Assembly: GCF_003367475.1 (NCBI RefSeq) | Contig: NZ_QRHA01000003.1 | Span: 248,001-312,000 of the forward strand | DNA from: Alteromonas aestuariivivens | GTDB taxonomy: Bacteria > Pseudomonadota > Gammaproteobacteria > Enterobacterales > Alteromonadaceae | Direction of reading: 5' to 3' | DNA: 64,000 nucleotides | Shown: in pieces, positions 36,785 to 45,917 of the stretch | Numbering within the stretch: the stretch's first letter is position 1 | Layout: every line of letters begins with the position of its first letter | The notes under the pieces: model-generated | The model's database searches: none | What the model saw: the letters and a program-made list of their open reading frames with translations, nothing else | Told to the model about the DNA's origin: nothing | Made by a program: the position numbers and the translations under genes

Positions 36785-36816
36785 ACGAAAAACGGCGAGC
36801 TTCCTGCTCGCCGTTT
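36785..36816 (-). terminator. Rho-independent terminator after rplT
   Basis: On the minus strand an 11-bp stem AAACGGCGAGC / GCTCGCCGTTT with a 5-nt loop is followed by TTTCGTTTC. It ends the thrS-infC-rpmI-rplT transcript and isolates it from the accessory block where pheST would normally follow. Confidence 0.9.
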
Positions 36817-36850
36817 CCCGAAAGAACTTAAACTTAATTTAGTTAAAAAA

Positions 36851-37210
<360 letters not shown>

Positions 37211-37224
37211 TCAGTCTCCTAGTC

Positions 37225-37422
37225 TTAAACGTAAGGCAGCATGCGCTGAACCAGTTTGGTATCAGAGTCATGAACCAATTTCTTGCCACGCAAATGGCGT
37301 TTACGCTTACTGCTCTTCTTGGTCAGAATGTGACGCAAGTGAGACTGTTTGCTTTTAAAGCGGCCAGAGCCCGTTTTCTTGAAACGCTTGGCGGCACCAC
37401 TGTTCGATTTCATTTTAGGCAT
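37225..37422 (-). CDS. rpmI: 50S ribosomal protein L35
   Basis: 65 residues, the normal size. Canonical [20 protein letters not shown] start and [10 protein letters not shown] end. It lies between infC (115 nt) and rplT (17 nt). The infC-rpmI gap may hold the translational operator for L20 control, though I did not identify its pseudoknot. Confidence 0.99.
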   Translation of the reverse strand: MPKMKSNSGAAKRFKKTGSGRFKSKQSHLRHILTKKSSKRKRHLRGKKLVHDSDTKLVQRMLPYV

Positions 37423-37537
37423 TGCTAAAACTCCGCATTGTAAATATCAACCTTCGGATGTGCAGTCATCGTTGGGCTGGTTAATGTTTGCAGCAGGGTG
37501 TTTTGGGGTGCAGATTCCCAAAAACTTTAAACCACTA

Positions 37538-38077
37538 CTACTTCTTAATTGGGGCGAGCACCATGATCATTTGCCGGCCTTCCACCCGTCGGGGGAAAGA
37601 CTCGCAGTTGGCAACGTCTTCCAGATCGCCTTTAACGCGATTCAAAAGTTCGATACCGATCTCCTGGTGCGCCATTTCACGTCCGCGGAAACGGATGGTT
37701 ACTTTGGCTTTATCACCACCTTCCAGAAAGCGACGCAGGTTGCGCAGTTTTACCTGGTAATCGCCTTCATCAGTGCCAGGGCGAAATTTAATCTCCTTGA
37801 CCTGAATTTGCTTCTGTTTTTTCTTCTGCTCTTTCTGAGCTTTACTTTTTTCAAAGAGGAATTTGCCATAGTCCATAATTTTACAGACTGGCGGCTCAGC
37901 ATTGGGACTGATTTCAACCAAGTCGAGGCTCGCCTCTTCGGCCGATTGCAAAGCTTCATTCAAGCTCACAACCCCTACCTGCTCACCTTCTACACCAATA
38001 AGTCGTACTTCTCGGGCTTTGATTTCATCATTAATGCGGGCTTTATCACCCTGAGCCTTGTTGTTAGCGCCTTTAAT
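37538..38077 (-). CDS. infC: Translation initiation factor IF-3, ATT start codon
   Basis: 179 residues when read from an ATT codon at 38077-38075. The in-frame protein begins [20 protein letters not shown], aligning with the canonical IF-3 N-terminus, and GGAGG lies 7 nt upstream of the ATT. A shorter reading from an internal GTG at 37969 would lose the conserved [17 protein letters not shown]-3 discriminates against non-standard starts, and the AUU start underlies its autoregulation in E. coli. The C-terminal domain ([36 protein letters not shown]) is intact. Confidence 0.96.
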   Translation of the reverse strand: MKGANNKAQGDKARINDEIKAREVRLIGVEGEQVGVVSLNEALQSAEEASLDLVEISPNAEPPVCKIMDYGKFLFEKSKAQKEQKKKQKQIQVKEIKFRPGTDEGDYQVKLRNLRRFLEGGDKAKVTIRFRGREMAHQEIGIELLNRVKGDLEDVANCESFPRRVEGRQMIMVLAPIKK

Positions 38078-38169
38078 GTGCTATTCCTCCAAAAATCTTA
38101 ATCATAAAGTCCGCTTCCCGGTTCCAATCGGAAAAGCAGACCGCTTCATGCGTATCGCATGATAAATCG

Positions 38170-40086
38170 TTACTTAATGGCTTTATCGGCAATTTCTTGC
38201 TTTGCCATTCCTATAAAGGCTTCCAGGGTCATTTTACCCAAGTCTTCGCCTCTGCGGGTACGCACCGCTACTTCGCCGCTCTCCATTTCCTTGTCGCCTA
38301 CGACCAACATGTACGGGATGCGCTTAAGCGTGTGCTCGCGGATTTTAAAGCCTATCTTCTCATTTCTCAAGTCAGACTTTGCTCTAAAGCCCATTTCCTG
38401 CAGTTTTTTCACACAATCTTTAGCATAATCGGCTTGATTGTCGGTAATATTCATCACCACAATCTGCTGAGGCGCCAGCCACAACGGGAAATATCCGGCG
38501 AATTCTTCGGTCAGAATACCGATAAAACGCTCAAGAGAACCTAGAATGGCTCGGTGAATCATCACAGGAACCCGGCGCTCACCGTCTTCGGCGACATAAC
38601 TGGAGCCCAGGCGCCCAGGCATGGAGAAATCCAACTGGATGGTGCCACACTGCCAGGCCCGGTCAAGACAGTCATGCAGGGTAAATTCAATCTTAGGCCC
38701 ATAAAACGCGCCCTCACCCGGCTGGTAGTCAAACTCGATGTTATTGGCTTTAAGTGCTTCAGCCAGTGCCGATTCGGATTTATCCCAGATTTCATCTGAG
38801 CCCACACGTTTTTCAGGGCGGGTTGACAGCTTCACTGCCACCTTTTCAAAACCGAACGCTGCGTAGGTCTCGTACACCATCTGAATACAACCGCTGACTT
38901 CCGCAAGGATCTGCTCTTCGGTACAGAAAATATGAGCATCATCCTGAGTAAAACCACGCACCCGCATAAGACCGTGCAAGGCGCCGGAAGGCTCATTACG
39001 GTGACAACAGCCGAATTCCGCCATTCTGAGCGGCAGATCACGGTATGACTTCAGTCCCTGGTTGAAAATTTGCACGTGGCCCGGGCAGTTCATTGGCTTG
39101 ATTGCGTACTCACGCTTTTCCGATTCTGTGGTAAACATGTTTTCGGAATACTTGTCCCAATGGCCTGATTTTTCCCACAGGCTCCGATCCATCATCAGCG
39201 GGCCCTTCACTTCATCGTATCCGTATTCACGCAGCTTGCGACGGACAAACTGTTCCAGCTCGGTGTAAATCGACCAGCCATCGTTGTGCCAGAACACCAT
39301 ACCGGGCGCTTCTTCCTGCCAATGGAACAAATCCAGAGTTTTACCAATTTTGCGGTGGTCGCGTTTTTCCGCTTCTTCCAAACGGGTAAGGTAAGATTTC
39401 AACTGCTTTTTGTCTGCCCAGGCTGTGCCGTAGATACGTTGCAGCATTTTATTATTGCTGTCGCCACGCCAGTATGCACCGGCCACTTTCATAAGTTTGA
39501 AATGATGGCAGAACTTCATGTTTGGCACGTGAGGCCCACGGCACATATCGACGTATTCTTCGTGATGGTAAAGGCCAGGGAAACTGTCTTTGGGAATGTT
39601 TTCGTCCAGGATCTGAATTTTGTACGATTCGCCACGCTGGGCAAAGGTTTCTCTTGCCTGTGCCCAGCTGACTTTTTTCTTGATCACGTTGTAATCGGAT
39701 TTCGCCAGTTCCAGCATACGCTTTTCAAGCTTCTGCAGATCTTCCTGAGTCAGCGAATGATCCATTTCCACATCGTAATAGAAGCCGTTGTCAATTACCG
39801 GACCAATTGCCATTTTCGTACCCGGCCACAATTGCTTGATGGCGTGCCCGATAAGGTGAGCACAGCTATGACGGATGATCTCCAACCCTTCCTCGTCGCG
39901 GGCGGTAATAATTTGTAACTGGGCGTCCTGTTCGATTAGCTCTACCGCGTCAACCAGTTCCCCATTCACTTTTCCGGCGATGGTAGCTTTGGCCAGCCCC
40001 GGACCGATATCTTGTGCGACGTCCATAACGGACACTGAGTGGTCGAAAGCGCGCTGGCTTCCATCAGGAAGGGTGATTACAGGCAT
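38170..40086 (-). CDS. thrS: Threonyl-tRNA synthetase
   Basis: 638 residues from ATG 40086, preceded by AAAGGAATAAT and giving the canonical [11 protein letters not shown]; an upstream frame to 40125 is not family-like. In order: TGS domain, the editing domain with [10 protein letters not shown], the class II core (motif 2 [28 protein letters not shown]; motif 3 [15 protein letters not shown]) and the anticodon-binding domain. It heads the thrS-infC-rpmI-rplT group. Control by a tRNA-like leader, as in E. coli, was not evident. Confidence 0.98.
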   Translation of the reverse strand: MPVITLPDGSQRAFDHSVSVMDVAQDIGPGLAKATIAGKVNGELVDAVELIEQDAQLQIITARDEEGLEIIRHSCAHLIGHAIKQLWPGTKMAIGPVIDNGFYYDVEMDHSLTQEDLQKLEKRMLELAKSDYNVIKKKVSWAQARETFAQRGESYKIQILDENIPKDSFPGLYHHEEYVDMCRGPHVPNMKFCHHFKLMKVAGAYWRGDSNNKMLQRIYGTAWADKKQLKSYLTRLEEAEKRDHRKIGKTLDLFHWQEEAPGMVFWHNDGWSIYTELEQFVRRKLREYGYDEVKGPLMMDRSLWEKSGHWDKYSENMFTTESEKREYAIKPMNCPGHVQIFNQGLKSYRDLPLRMAEFGCCHRNEPSGALHGLMRVRGFTQDDAHIFCTEEQILAEVSGCIQMVYETYAAFGFEKVAVKLSTRPEKRVGSDEIWDKSESALAEALKANNIEFDYQPGEGAFYGPKIEFTLHDCLDRAWQCGTIQLDFSMPGRLGSSYVAEDGERRVPVMIHRAILGSLERFIGILTEEFAGYFPLWLAPQQIVVMNITDNQADYAKDCVKKLQEMGFRAKSDLRNEKIGFKIREHTLKRIPYMLVVGDKEMESGEVAVRTRRGEDLGKMTLEAFIGMAKQEIADKAIK

Positions 40087-40368
40087 TATTATTCCTTTAC
40101 AGTGGTGACGCCTACTCTGCGCCACTTGTTCATAAAATCAAAACCCGACAACGGGCAAAAACGGCTTGGCCAGACTCATCCGCAATGCTTAAATCTGAAT
40201 AAAAAGCGGGTAAGGGCCATCAAAACCAAAGGATTATAACGGCTGATATGACACATGCAATGAATTCCCGGTTCGCATGTAAGATCAGCTCATCAGGTAT
40301 GGAACTAGCAATGGAGAAAAATTGGGTCATAATCAGTGTGGAACAGACCTGTTAGATTTATCTTCCAC

Positions 40369-41247
40369 ATGTGGCATTTCATCAGCGAACGTATCAGCGA
40401 GGCGACTGGAGCACTGTTTGTATGTCAAAGCCGAACCGAAGTTCAGGGCGGTGACACTCACCAATGCTACGTCATTCGTGACGATACCCACCGATATTTC
40501 GTCAAAGTTTGTGCTCAGCAATGCCATGGTCAACTGGCATGCGAAGCGGACGGGCTCAAGGCAATTGCCAAAACAGGGCAGCTGCTTACTCCCCCTCTAA
40601 TTTGCCATGGCAGTGTGGAACTGGGGCACCAGGAGTCGGAGTACCTTGTTCTCGGATTTGTCCGGTTTATTAGCCCCGAGGCGTCACACTGGTATATGCT
40701 GGGAGAGCAGCTCGCACGGTTGCACCAGCAACCCACTGACGGTCAGTATGGATGGCGAACGGACAATTTTATTGGCAAGACCCGTCAGAAAAATCAATGG
40801 AATGGAAATTGGGCGTGTTTTTTCGCCGAACAACGTATTGGCTGGATGCTGGAAGAACTCGCCCGGCATAACCAACGACTGGTGAATATCGATGTCTTTA
40901 TAACCCAGATTGCTCAGTTTCTCAGTTCCCACCGTCCTGAACCAGCCTTATTACACGGTGACCTATGGAGCGGTAACGCCAGCATTTGCAAGCGTGGCCC
41001 CATTGTGTACGACCCGGCCGTTTACATCGGCGATCGGGAAACTGACCTGGCCATGAGCGAGCTGTTTGGTGCCTTTCCGGCCGGGTTTTATCAGGGCTAC
41101 CACGACACCTACGCCATTGATGGTGACTATGCAAGGCGCAAATCTCTATATCAACTGTATCATCTGCTGAATCACGCACTGATTTTCGGCGGACACTATC
41201 TGGCCTCCTGCAAATCTGCCATTATACACTTTCAGCAACAACTCTAG
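40369..41247 (+). CDS. Fructosamine kinase-family protein
   Basis: 292 residues from ATG 40369, matching the family N-terminus (MW-x-x-IS, as in E. coli YniA); an upstream GTG frame from 40336 is less likely. These kinases phosphorylate fructosamines or ribulosamines on proteins, a deglycation step. Catalytic signatures are visible: the aminoglycoside-kinase-like Brenner box LLHGDLWSGNAS and the metal-binding YDPAVYIGDRETDLAM. Preceded by a weak ribosome site. It sits 10 nt before the pteridine reductase gene and may be co-transcribed. Confidence 0.88.
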   Translation: MWHFISERISEATGALFVCQSRTEVQGGDTHQCYVIRDDTHRYFVKVCAQQCHGQLACEADGLKAIAKTGQLLTPPLICHGSVELGHQESEYLVLGFVRFISPEASHWYMLGEQLARLHQQPTDGQYGWRTDNFIGKTRQKNQWNGNWACFFAEQRIGWMLEELARHNQRLVNIDVFITQIAQFLSSHRPEPALLHGDLWSGNASICKRGPIVYDPAVYIGDRETDLAMSELFGAFPAGFYQGYHDTYAIDGDYARRKSLYQLYHLLNHALIFGGHYLASCKSAIIHFQQQL

Positions 41248-41257
41248 AGGTCACTGT

Positions 41258-42007
41258 TTGACTGTTTCCAATCCAGTAGTTCTGATCACCGGTGCAGCCA
41301 GGCGCATTGGTGCTACCTTAGCCCGGCATATGCACCAAGCGGGTTACCGGGTCATCATTCATTATCAGCATTCCGCCTCCCAGGCGAGTCTGCTGGCAGA
41401 TGAACTCAATGCCCAGCGTCCTAATTCTGCGTTGACCCTTTCGGCAGATTTGTGCGACATAAACCAGGTCGAGTCACTTGCTGAGCGTGCAAGCACTGCG
41501 TTTGGACAAGTTGACGTGCTGGTAAACAATGCCTCTTCGTTTTACCCCACCCCTGTTGGAAATATAACCGCTCAGGACTGGCATCTGCTGGTGGGTAGTA
41601 ACGTTCAGGGCCCTTTGTTTCTCAGTCAGGCATTACTGCCTTCCCTCAGGCGCGAGGGAGGGAGCATTATTAATTTGATTGACATGCACATAGACCGCCC
41701 CCTGCCGAAACATTCGGTGTATTGCCTGGCCAAATCGGCACTGGCTTCCCTCACCCGCTCGCTGGCCAATGAACTGGCTCCTGCAGTACGAGTCAATGGC
41801 ATCGCTCCGGGCGCCATACTCTGGCCGGAACGTGAACTGGATGATGCCGAGAAAAATGCACTTCTCGCTACCGTCCCACTCGGCAAGCTGGGTGACCCCC
41901 AGGCCATCGCTCAGGCACTGGATTATTTGCTTAAAGCAGATTACGTCACAGGCCAGATCCTGTATGTGGATGGCGGCCGCAGCATCATGTCCAACGCCAG
42001 TGCGTGA
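41258..42007 (+). CDS. FolM-like pteridine reductase (SDR)
   Basis: 249 residues from a TTG. SDR with the pteridine-reductase signature TGAARRIG instead of TGxxxGIG, the NNASSFYPTP block, and active-site YCLAKSAL. Relatives reduce dihydromonapterin or dihydrobiopterin. The stop overlaps the next lipoprotein gene by 8 bp. The folE/folX/folK genes that often accompany FolM are not here. Confidence 0.87.
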   Translation: MTVSNPVVLITGAARRIGATLARHMHQAGYRVIIHYQHSASQASLLADELNAQRPNSALTLSADLCDINQVESLAERASTAFGQVDVLVNNASSFYPTPVGNITAQDWHLLVGSNVQGPLFLSQALLPSLRREGGSIINLIDMHIDRPLPKHSVYCLAKSALASLTRSLANELAPAVRVNGIAPGAILWPERELDDAEKNALLATVPLGKLGDPQAIAQALDYLLKADYVTGQILYVDGGRSIMSNASA

Positions 42008-43034
42008 GACACACTGCGTTTACCGGTATACCACTGTGTGTTTACTGGCTGTTTTTTTAAGCGGGTGTATTGCCAGTAAAGGGCTTGAAGGTGATACAGC
42101 AGAGTACCGCAAAAGACTGGCACGGGTATTGAGACTGGAGTTAAGCGAGCCATCTGAGGCGCAGATGTTAACCTTCCCAGACACCCGATTGATGCGACAG
42201 GACATTTCCGCCGTAACCATCAATCTTACCCAGTGGTACGGACTTCGAAGTTGCAGACTGGGCACATTAATCGCCGAACGCAATACAACGCTTGGAAAAA
42301 CCGCCCCATCCTCACAACGCCTTATTTACGAGGCAAAACTGATTGAAGCTCTGCAGGATTGTCTGCTCGGGCAACCTCAACAAAGCGCGCAAACCCAACA
42401 ACTCCGTGGTTGGCTGCGAACCAAGCTGGACCAGTATCCTGCCGTCTGGGCGAACCTTATTCAAACCAGCCCGGAGATGCGTCAGGCATTTACGATGGGG
42501 CACGACAATCTGGCCATAGCGCCCGGAGCCGGGGCTGATGCCAGTGTGAGAGCGCTTCAACTACTTGGCCAACAAAGGGAATACAACACCGTAACGGACA
42601 GAGAGCTTGAGCAACAACTCAAAACTCTGGCTAATGAACGGTTGCCTGCCACAATATGGCGGCTTCAGGCACAGCTTACTGCAGAGCTGGAAAACCTTAA
42701 TAATCAATTACCACAGTTTTTCCAGCAACTTGCCTGCCCTGGCCGTAAGGCAAGTGAACAGGTGGAGATACTCAGAAATGTGTTTTATCTGTTTTTTATC
42801 CAGAAAATTCAGCCTGTGGCCAGCCGGTTGAACCACCACAGCTATCAGCTTAAGCCTGTTTGGCAGGCGTGGCTGAGTGACGATGCGCTGCACCCCGAGT
42901 TTCGCTATTACCTGAAATACCACACCGAAGAAGCGTTTACCGCTTATCAACAAGCCATGGCCCAGCACATCGAACTGTGGCAGCAGCTTTTTGCGCGCTG
43001 TTCACTATCTCCCCAGGCCCCAGCCTTACTCTGA
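42000..43034 (+). CDS. DUF3080-like lipoprotein
   Basis: 344 residues from GTG 42000. The open frame continues upstream inside the reductase gene, but the lipobox signal peptide (CVYRYTTVCLLAVFLSGC, Cys about residue 23) fixes the start. The mature part is Gln/Leu-rich and mostly helical, with no known catalytic motif (EYRKRLARVLRLE near the start, QWYGLRSCRLGTLIAERN). Length and neighbourhood fit the DUF3080 lipoproteins, which often follow pteridine reductase in gammaproteobacteria; this rests on recall. Confidence 0.7.
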   Translation: MRETHCVYRYTTVCLLAVFLSGCIASKGLEGDTAEYRKRLARVLRLELSEPSEAQMLTFPDTRLMRQDISAVTINLTQWYGLRSCRLGTLIAERNTTLGKTAPSSQRLIYEAKLIEALQDCLLGQPQQSAQTQQLRGWLRTKLDQYPAVWANLIQTSPEMRQAFTMGHDNLAIAPGAGADASVRALQLLGQQREYNTVTDRELEQQLKTLANERLPATIWRLQAQLTAELENLNNQLPQFFQQLACPGRKASEQVEILRNVFYLFFIQKIQPVASRLNHHSYQLKPVWQAWLSDDALHPEFRYYLKYHTEEAFTAYQQAMAQHIELWQQLFARCSLSPQAPALL

Positions 43035-43042
43035 ACCATACA

Positions 43043-44083
43043 TTACAGTATGTTGCCGCCCGCTTCCGGATCCCGTGATTTGGCCGCCTGCTGACGAATG
43101 GTCTCGTTGTCACTGGACACGTCTTCGTTTAACTGGGACTGGGTAGTAACTTCCTCGGGCGCGGTGCGCGCCCACTGCGCGGGAGCCTCTGGCTTGGCTG
43201 CAGGCCCAGCTTTGTCTTCAGATTGATGAATGACTGGGATCCCTTGCGGAAAAATAATCTCCCTGGCGTCATCAGGCATGCTGATCCCCTGCCGGGTGTA
43301 CAAGGCCACCAATTCCCGCATCAGTACCGAGCTCATTTTCACTACGCTGGTTTGTTCCACATTGATCCAGTAATACACTTTGATATTGACCGTAGCGGAC
43401 CCCAGACTGTCTATCAGCACCTGGGGTGCAGGATCATCCAGCACCTGGGGGCGGGACGCCAGCAAGTCCACAGCCAGTTGCTGCGCGACGGCAATGTCGT
43501 TGTCATAACCCACGCCAATGACAAACTGACCGCGCATTTTCGGGTTGGCGGTGAAGTTTTTAATCACACCTTTATAAATGCTGGCATTGGGGATCTGTAT
43601 ATGATTGCCATCAAAATCGACCAGTGTGGTGGCCCGGGTGGTAACCTTTTGCACAATTCCCATATGCTGGTTGATTTGTACCACATCATTCAGCTTAAAA
43701 GGCCGTTGCACAGTGAGTAACAAACTGGAGACAAAATTTTCTGCAATATCCCGAAACGCAAAGCCCAGAATAATACCCAAAATGCCGGTACCACTGACTA
43801 CCGCCACGGCAAACTCGGTCAGTCCGGCCAGTTTAAGAAACAGATAACAGCCCATCAGTACAATCAGCACCGCTATCGTTCTGCGGGTTACCAGCCGCAT
43901 CAATGCGTTTTGTGAAGAACGGAAAAACGGGCTCACCACCCAGGACGACAACGGGTTGGCCAAAAAAAGGGTAAGTAACAACAGCAACAACCCCAAAGCG
44001 ATTCCGGGAAGTTGCTGCCACAACGACAGACCAAAATCATTCAGTAGGTCACCCATTTTTTGCCAGTTAGCGTTGGAGTCCAC
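43043..44083 (-). CDS. MscS-family mechanosensitive channel
   Basis: 346 residues. Three or more N-terminal membrane helices, then the pore-lining TM3 with Ala/Gly packing (FAVAVVSGTGILGIILGFAFRDIAENFVSSLLLT), the beta domain (GIVQKVTTRATTLVDFDGNHIQIPNASIYKGVIKNFT) and a C-terminal alpha-beta domain. It releases solutes on hypo-osmotic shock. The last ~70 residues are Pro/Glu/Ala-rich and low complexity, beyond the usual MscS end. Convergent with the DUF3080 gene. Confidence 0.9.
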   Translation of the reverse strand: MDSNANWQKMGDLLNDFGLSLWQQLPGIALGLLLLLLTLFLANPLSSWVVSPFFRSSQNALMRLVTRRTIAVLIVLMGCYLFLKLAGLTEFAVAVVSGTGILGIILGFAFRDIAENFVSSLLLTVQRPFKLNDVVQINQHMGIVQKVTTRATTLVDFDGNHIQIPNASIYKGVIKNFTANPKMRGQFVIGVGYDNDIAVAQQLAVDLLASRPQVLDDPAPQVLIDSLGSATVNIKVYYWINVEQTSVVKMSSVLMRELVALYTRQGISMPDDAREIIFPQGIPVIHQSEDKAGPAAKPEAPAQWARTAPEEVTTQSQLNEDVSSDNETIRQQAAKSRDPEAGGNIL

Positions 44084-44306
44084 AGTAATTCCTCTCTAGA
44101 TGAGTCGTTTTGGTTGTTTAACACCTGATGAAGATCTGACCGTGCGCGATATTGTTTTGTTTGTGTCCGGCACTTAAAAAGTGTAGTGCCAGATTATCGA
44201 TCTGGCGCGCAACCTCAGGCCAAAACTCACTTATTCGCATTTTGGTTGGCAGCAGCGTCAGATTTCGCTATTTTGTTACCTTTGTGTATCGCGTTGGGCA
44301 GGGAGT

Positions 44307-45125
44307 ATGGTGTCTCGCAAAAACCTTCTGGCACTGATAGAACAGCATTACCCGGCGCTACCGCCTTCTTCCCGCGCCATTGCCAACTATCTGCAGAAAA
44401 ATCCGCTGGCGATGCTGAGCCAGTCAGTTGCCGACATCGCAGGCAATACCAGTACATCAAAGGCCACGGTGAGCCGTTTTTTTCGCCAGTTGGGTTTTGA
44501 GTCACACCAGGATGCCAAACAGAATTATCTCGCCCTGCGACAAAGCGGAGTTCCTCTGGAAACCGCCACCGCGCCAACGGATCAAGCCAAGCAGGAACTG
44601 GCAAATCTGCAACTTACCTATCATAACCTGGACAGTGAAGCACTGCAGGTCATTACCGAAAAACTGGCCACTGCCAGCCGGATCACCGTGATTGGATTTC
44701 GCAACGCCTACCCCATGGCATTGCATTTTCGCCAGCAACTCAAACAAATTCGTTCCACCGTGCGACTATTACCCCAGCCCGGGCAAACATTAGGGGAAGA
44801 TTTGCTCGATATGGCCGAAGACGAAGTGATCATTCTGATGGGATTCAGACGTCGAACCCGAATATTTTCCTCGCTGGTGGAAATCCTCAAGGACCGGTAT
44901 ACCGTGTTGATTACCGATCCCACCGGCCAGGTCTACAACCAGAAAGTCAACCACCTGATTGTTTGCCACCTGGGCCAGGATTCGCCCTTCGACAGCTATG
45001 CCGCGCCCATGAGTGTAATTTCGCTGCTGTGCAACCGGGTCTACCTGCAGTTGGGAGACAGTGCCTTCAACCGTTCTGATCGTATCACCCGTGCCTATGA
45101 CCAGTTAGGTGAACTGGAACCCTGA
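44307..45125 (+). CDS. RpiR/MurR-family transcriptional regulator
   Basis: 272 residues. An N-terminal HTH (IANYLQKNPLAMLSQSVADIAGNTSTSKATVSRFFRQLGF, residues ~25-65) and a C-terminal SIS domain (RITVIGFRNAYPMALHFRQQLKQI, residues ~130-260) for a sugar phosphate or other ligand. HpxU of Klebsiella, next to the oxamate operon, belongs to this family as far as I recall. A perfect 18-bp palindrome precedes the amidase operon 0.75 kb downstream and is its probable operator. Ribosome site GGGAGT. Confidence 0.88.
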   Translation: MVSRKNLLALIEQHYPALPPSSRAIANYLQKNPLAMLSQSVADIAGNTSTSKATVSRFFRQLGFESHQDAKQNYLALRQSGVPLETATAPTDQAKQELANLQLTYHNLDSEALQVITEKLATASRITVIGFRNAYPMALHFRQQLKQIRSTVRLLPQPGQTLGEDLLDMAEDEVIILMGFRRRTRIFSSLVEILKDRYTVLITDPTGQVYNQKVNHLIVCHLGQDSPFDSYAAPMSVISLLCNRVYLQLGDSAFNRSDRITRAYDQLGELEP

Positions 45126-45236
45126 GCACGCTCACCGGGTCTATCCGGTAAACCGGCTTACCATTGTGAACATCCTGGTCCATACTGATTTATCAGAGCA
45201 AACATTGCACGAACCGAAAGAGACGAAAGGAGCGGT

Positions 45237-45797
45237 ATGGGCTCACAGTTGATTACAGTCGAGGCGTCAGCGGCGATTCTGTCATTCTGGTTTGAAGAGC
45301 TGTGTGAAGAACACTGGTTTAAAGCGGATGCAGCGCTGGACGCCATGATTCGGGCGCGATTTCTGGCGGTGCACGAAGCAGCCTGCCAGGGCGAACTCTG
45401 GCCATGGCGCGCGACGCCGCAGGGCCGTCTGGCGGAAATACTGGTCCTCGACCAGTTTTCGCGCAACCTGTACCGTGATGACCCCAAAGCCTACGCCGCC
45501 GACCCAATGGCATTGGCGCTGGCCCAGGAAGCACTGAGTGTGAATGCCGACACAGCACTGGAGAACCAGCAAAAACTGTTTTTATACATGCCCTTTATGC
45601 ACAGTGAATCTTTGGAGGTGCACGACATCGCGTATGAACTTTTCAGCGCCCCCGGCCTTGAGCAACACCTCGCTTACGAGAACCAGCATCGCAAGCTGCT
45701 GCTGGAGTTTGGTCGTTATCCGCAGCGCAATGCCGTGCTCGGCCGGCCTTCCAGCGAAGCTGAACTGCGCTATTTGTCTGCCGGTTCAAAAAGCTGA
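45237..45797 (+). CDS. DUF924-family protein
   Basis: 186 residues. Conserved family features: ILSFWFEE near the start, the arginine/Asp block LAEILVLDQFSRNLYRDDPKAYAADP and the FLYMPFMHSE motif. The function is unknown; the structure is an all-helical TPR-like fold. Ribosome site AAAGGAGC. It lies between the RpiR regulator and its probable target operon but seems to be transcribed separately. Confidence 0.85.
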   Translation: MGSQLITVEASAAILSFWFEELCEEHWFKADAALDAMIRARFLAVHEAACQGELWPWRATPQGRLAEILVLDQFSRNLYRDDPKAYAADPMALALAQEALSVNADTALENQQKLFLYMPFMHSESLEVHDIAYELFSAPGLEQHLAYENQHRKLLLEFGRYPQRNAVLGRPSSEAELRYLSAGSKS

Positions 45798-45873
45798 CCC
45801 CATACCTTTTTTCGTGCGGTGGCAGCAAAGGAAAAAAGCACCGCCAAACACAATTGTTTCACTTGACTTAATT

Positions 45874-45891
45874 ATGAAACAATTGTTTCAT
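45874..45891 (+). promoter_or_regulatory. Perfect 18-bp palindrome, probable RpiR/MurR operator
   Basis: ATGAAACAATTGTTTCAT is a perfect dyad, 27 bp before the amidase start. A second half-site-like CAATTGTTTCA lies at 45851-45861 in the same orientation, about 30 bp upstream (three helical turns). TTGACT at 45863-45868 would be a suitable -35, so a bound regulator would cover the promoter. The adjacent regulator gene makes it the likely ligand-controlled target. Confidence 0.7.
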
Positions 45892-45917
45892 TGTGTTGTT
45901 ATCCAACGGAATGAATC

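Noticed and set aside
37538-37969. Short infC reading from GTG 37969
   Set aside because: Loses the conserved IF-3 N-terminus that the ATT start recovers.
41769-41999. Upstream extension of the DUF3080-like gene inside the pteridine reductase
   Set aside because: The lipobox signal peptide begins just after GTG 42000; the extension is a reductase shadow.
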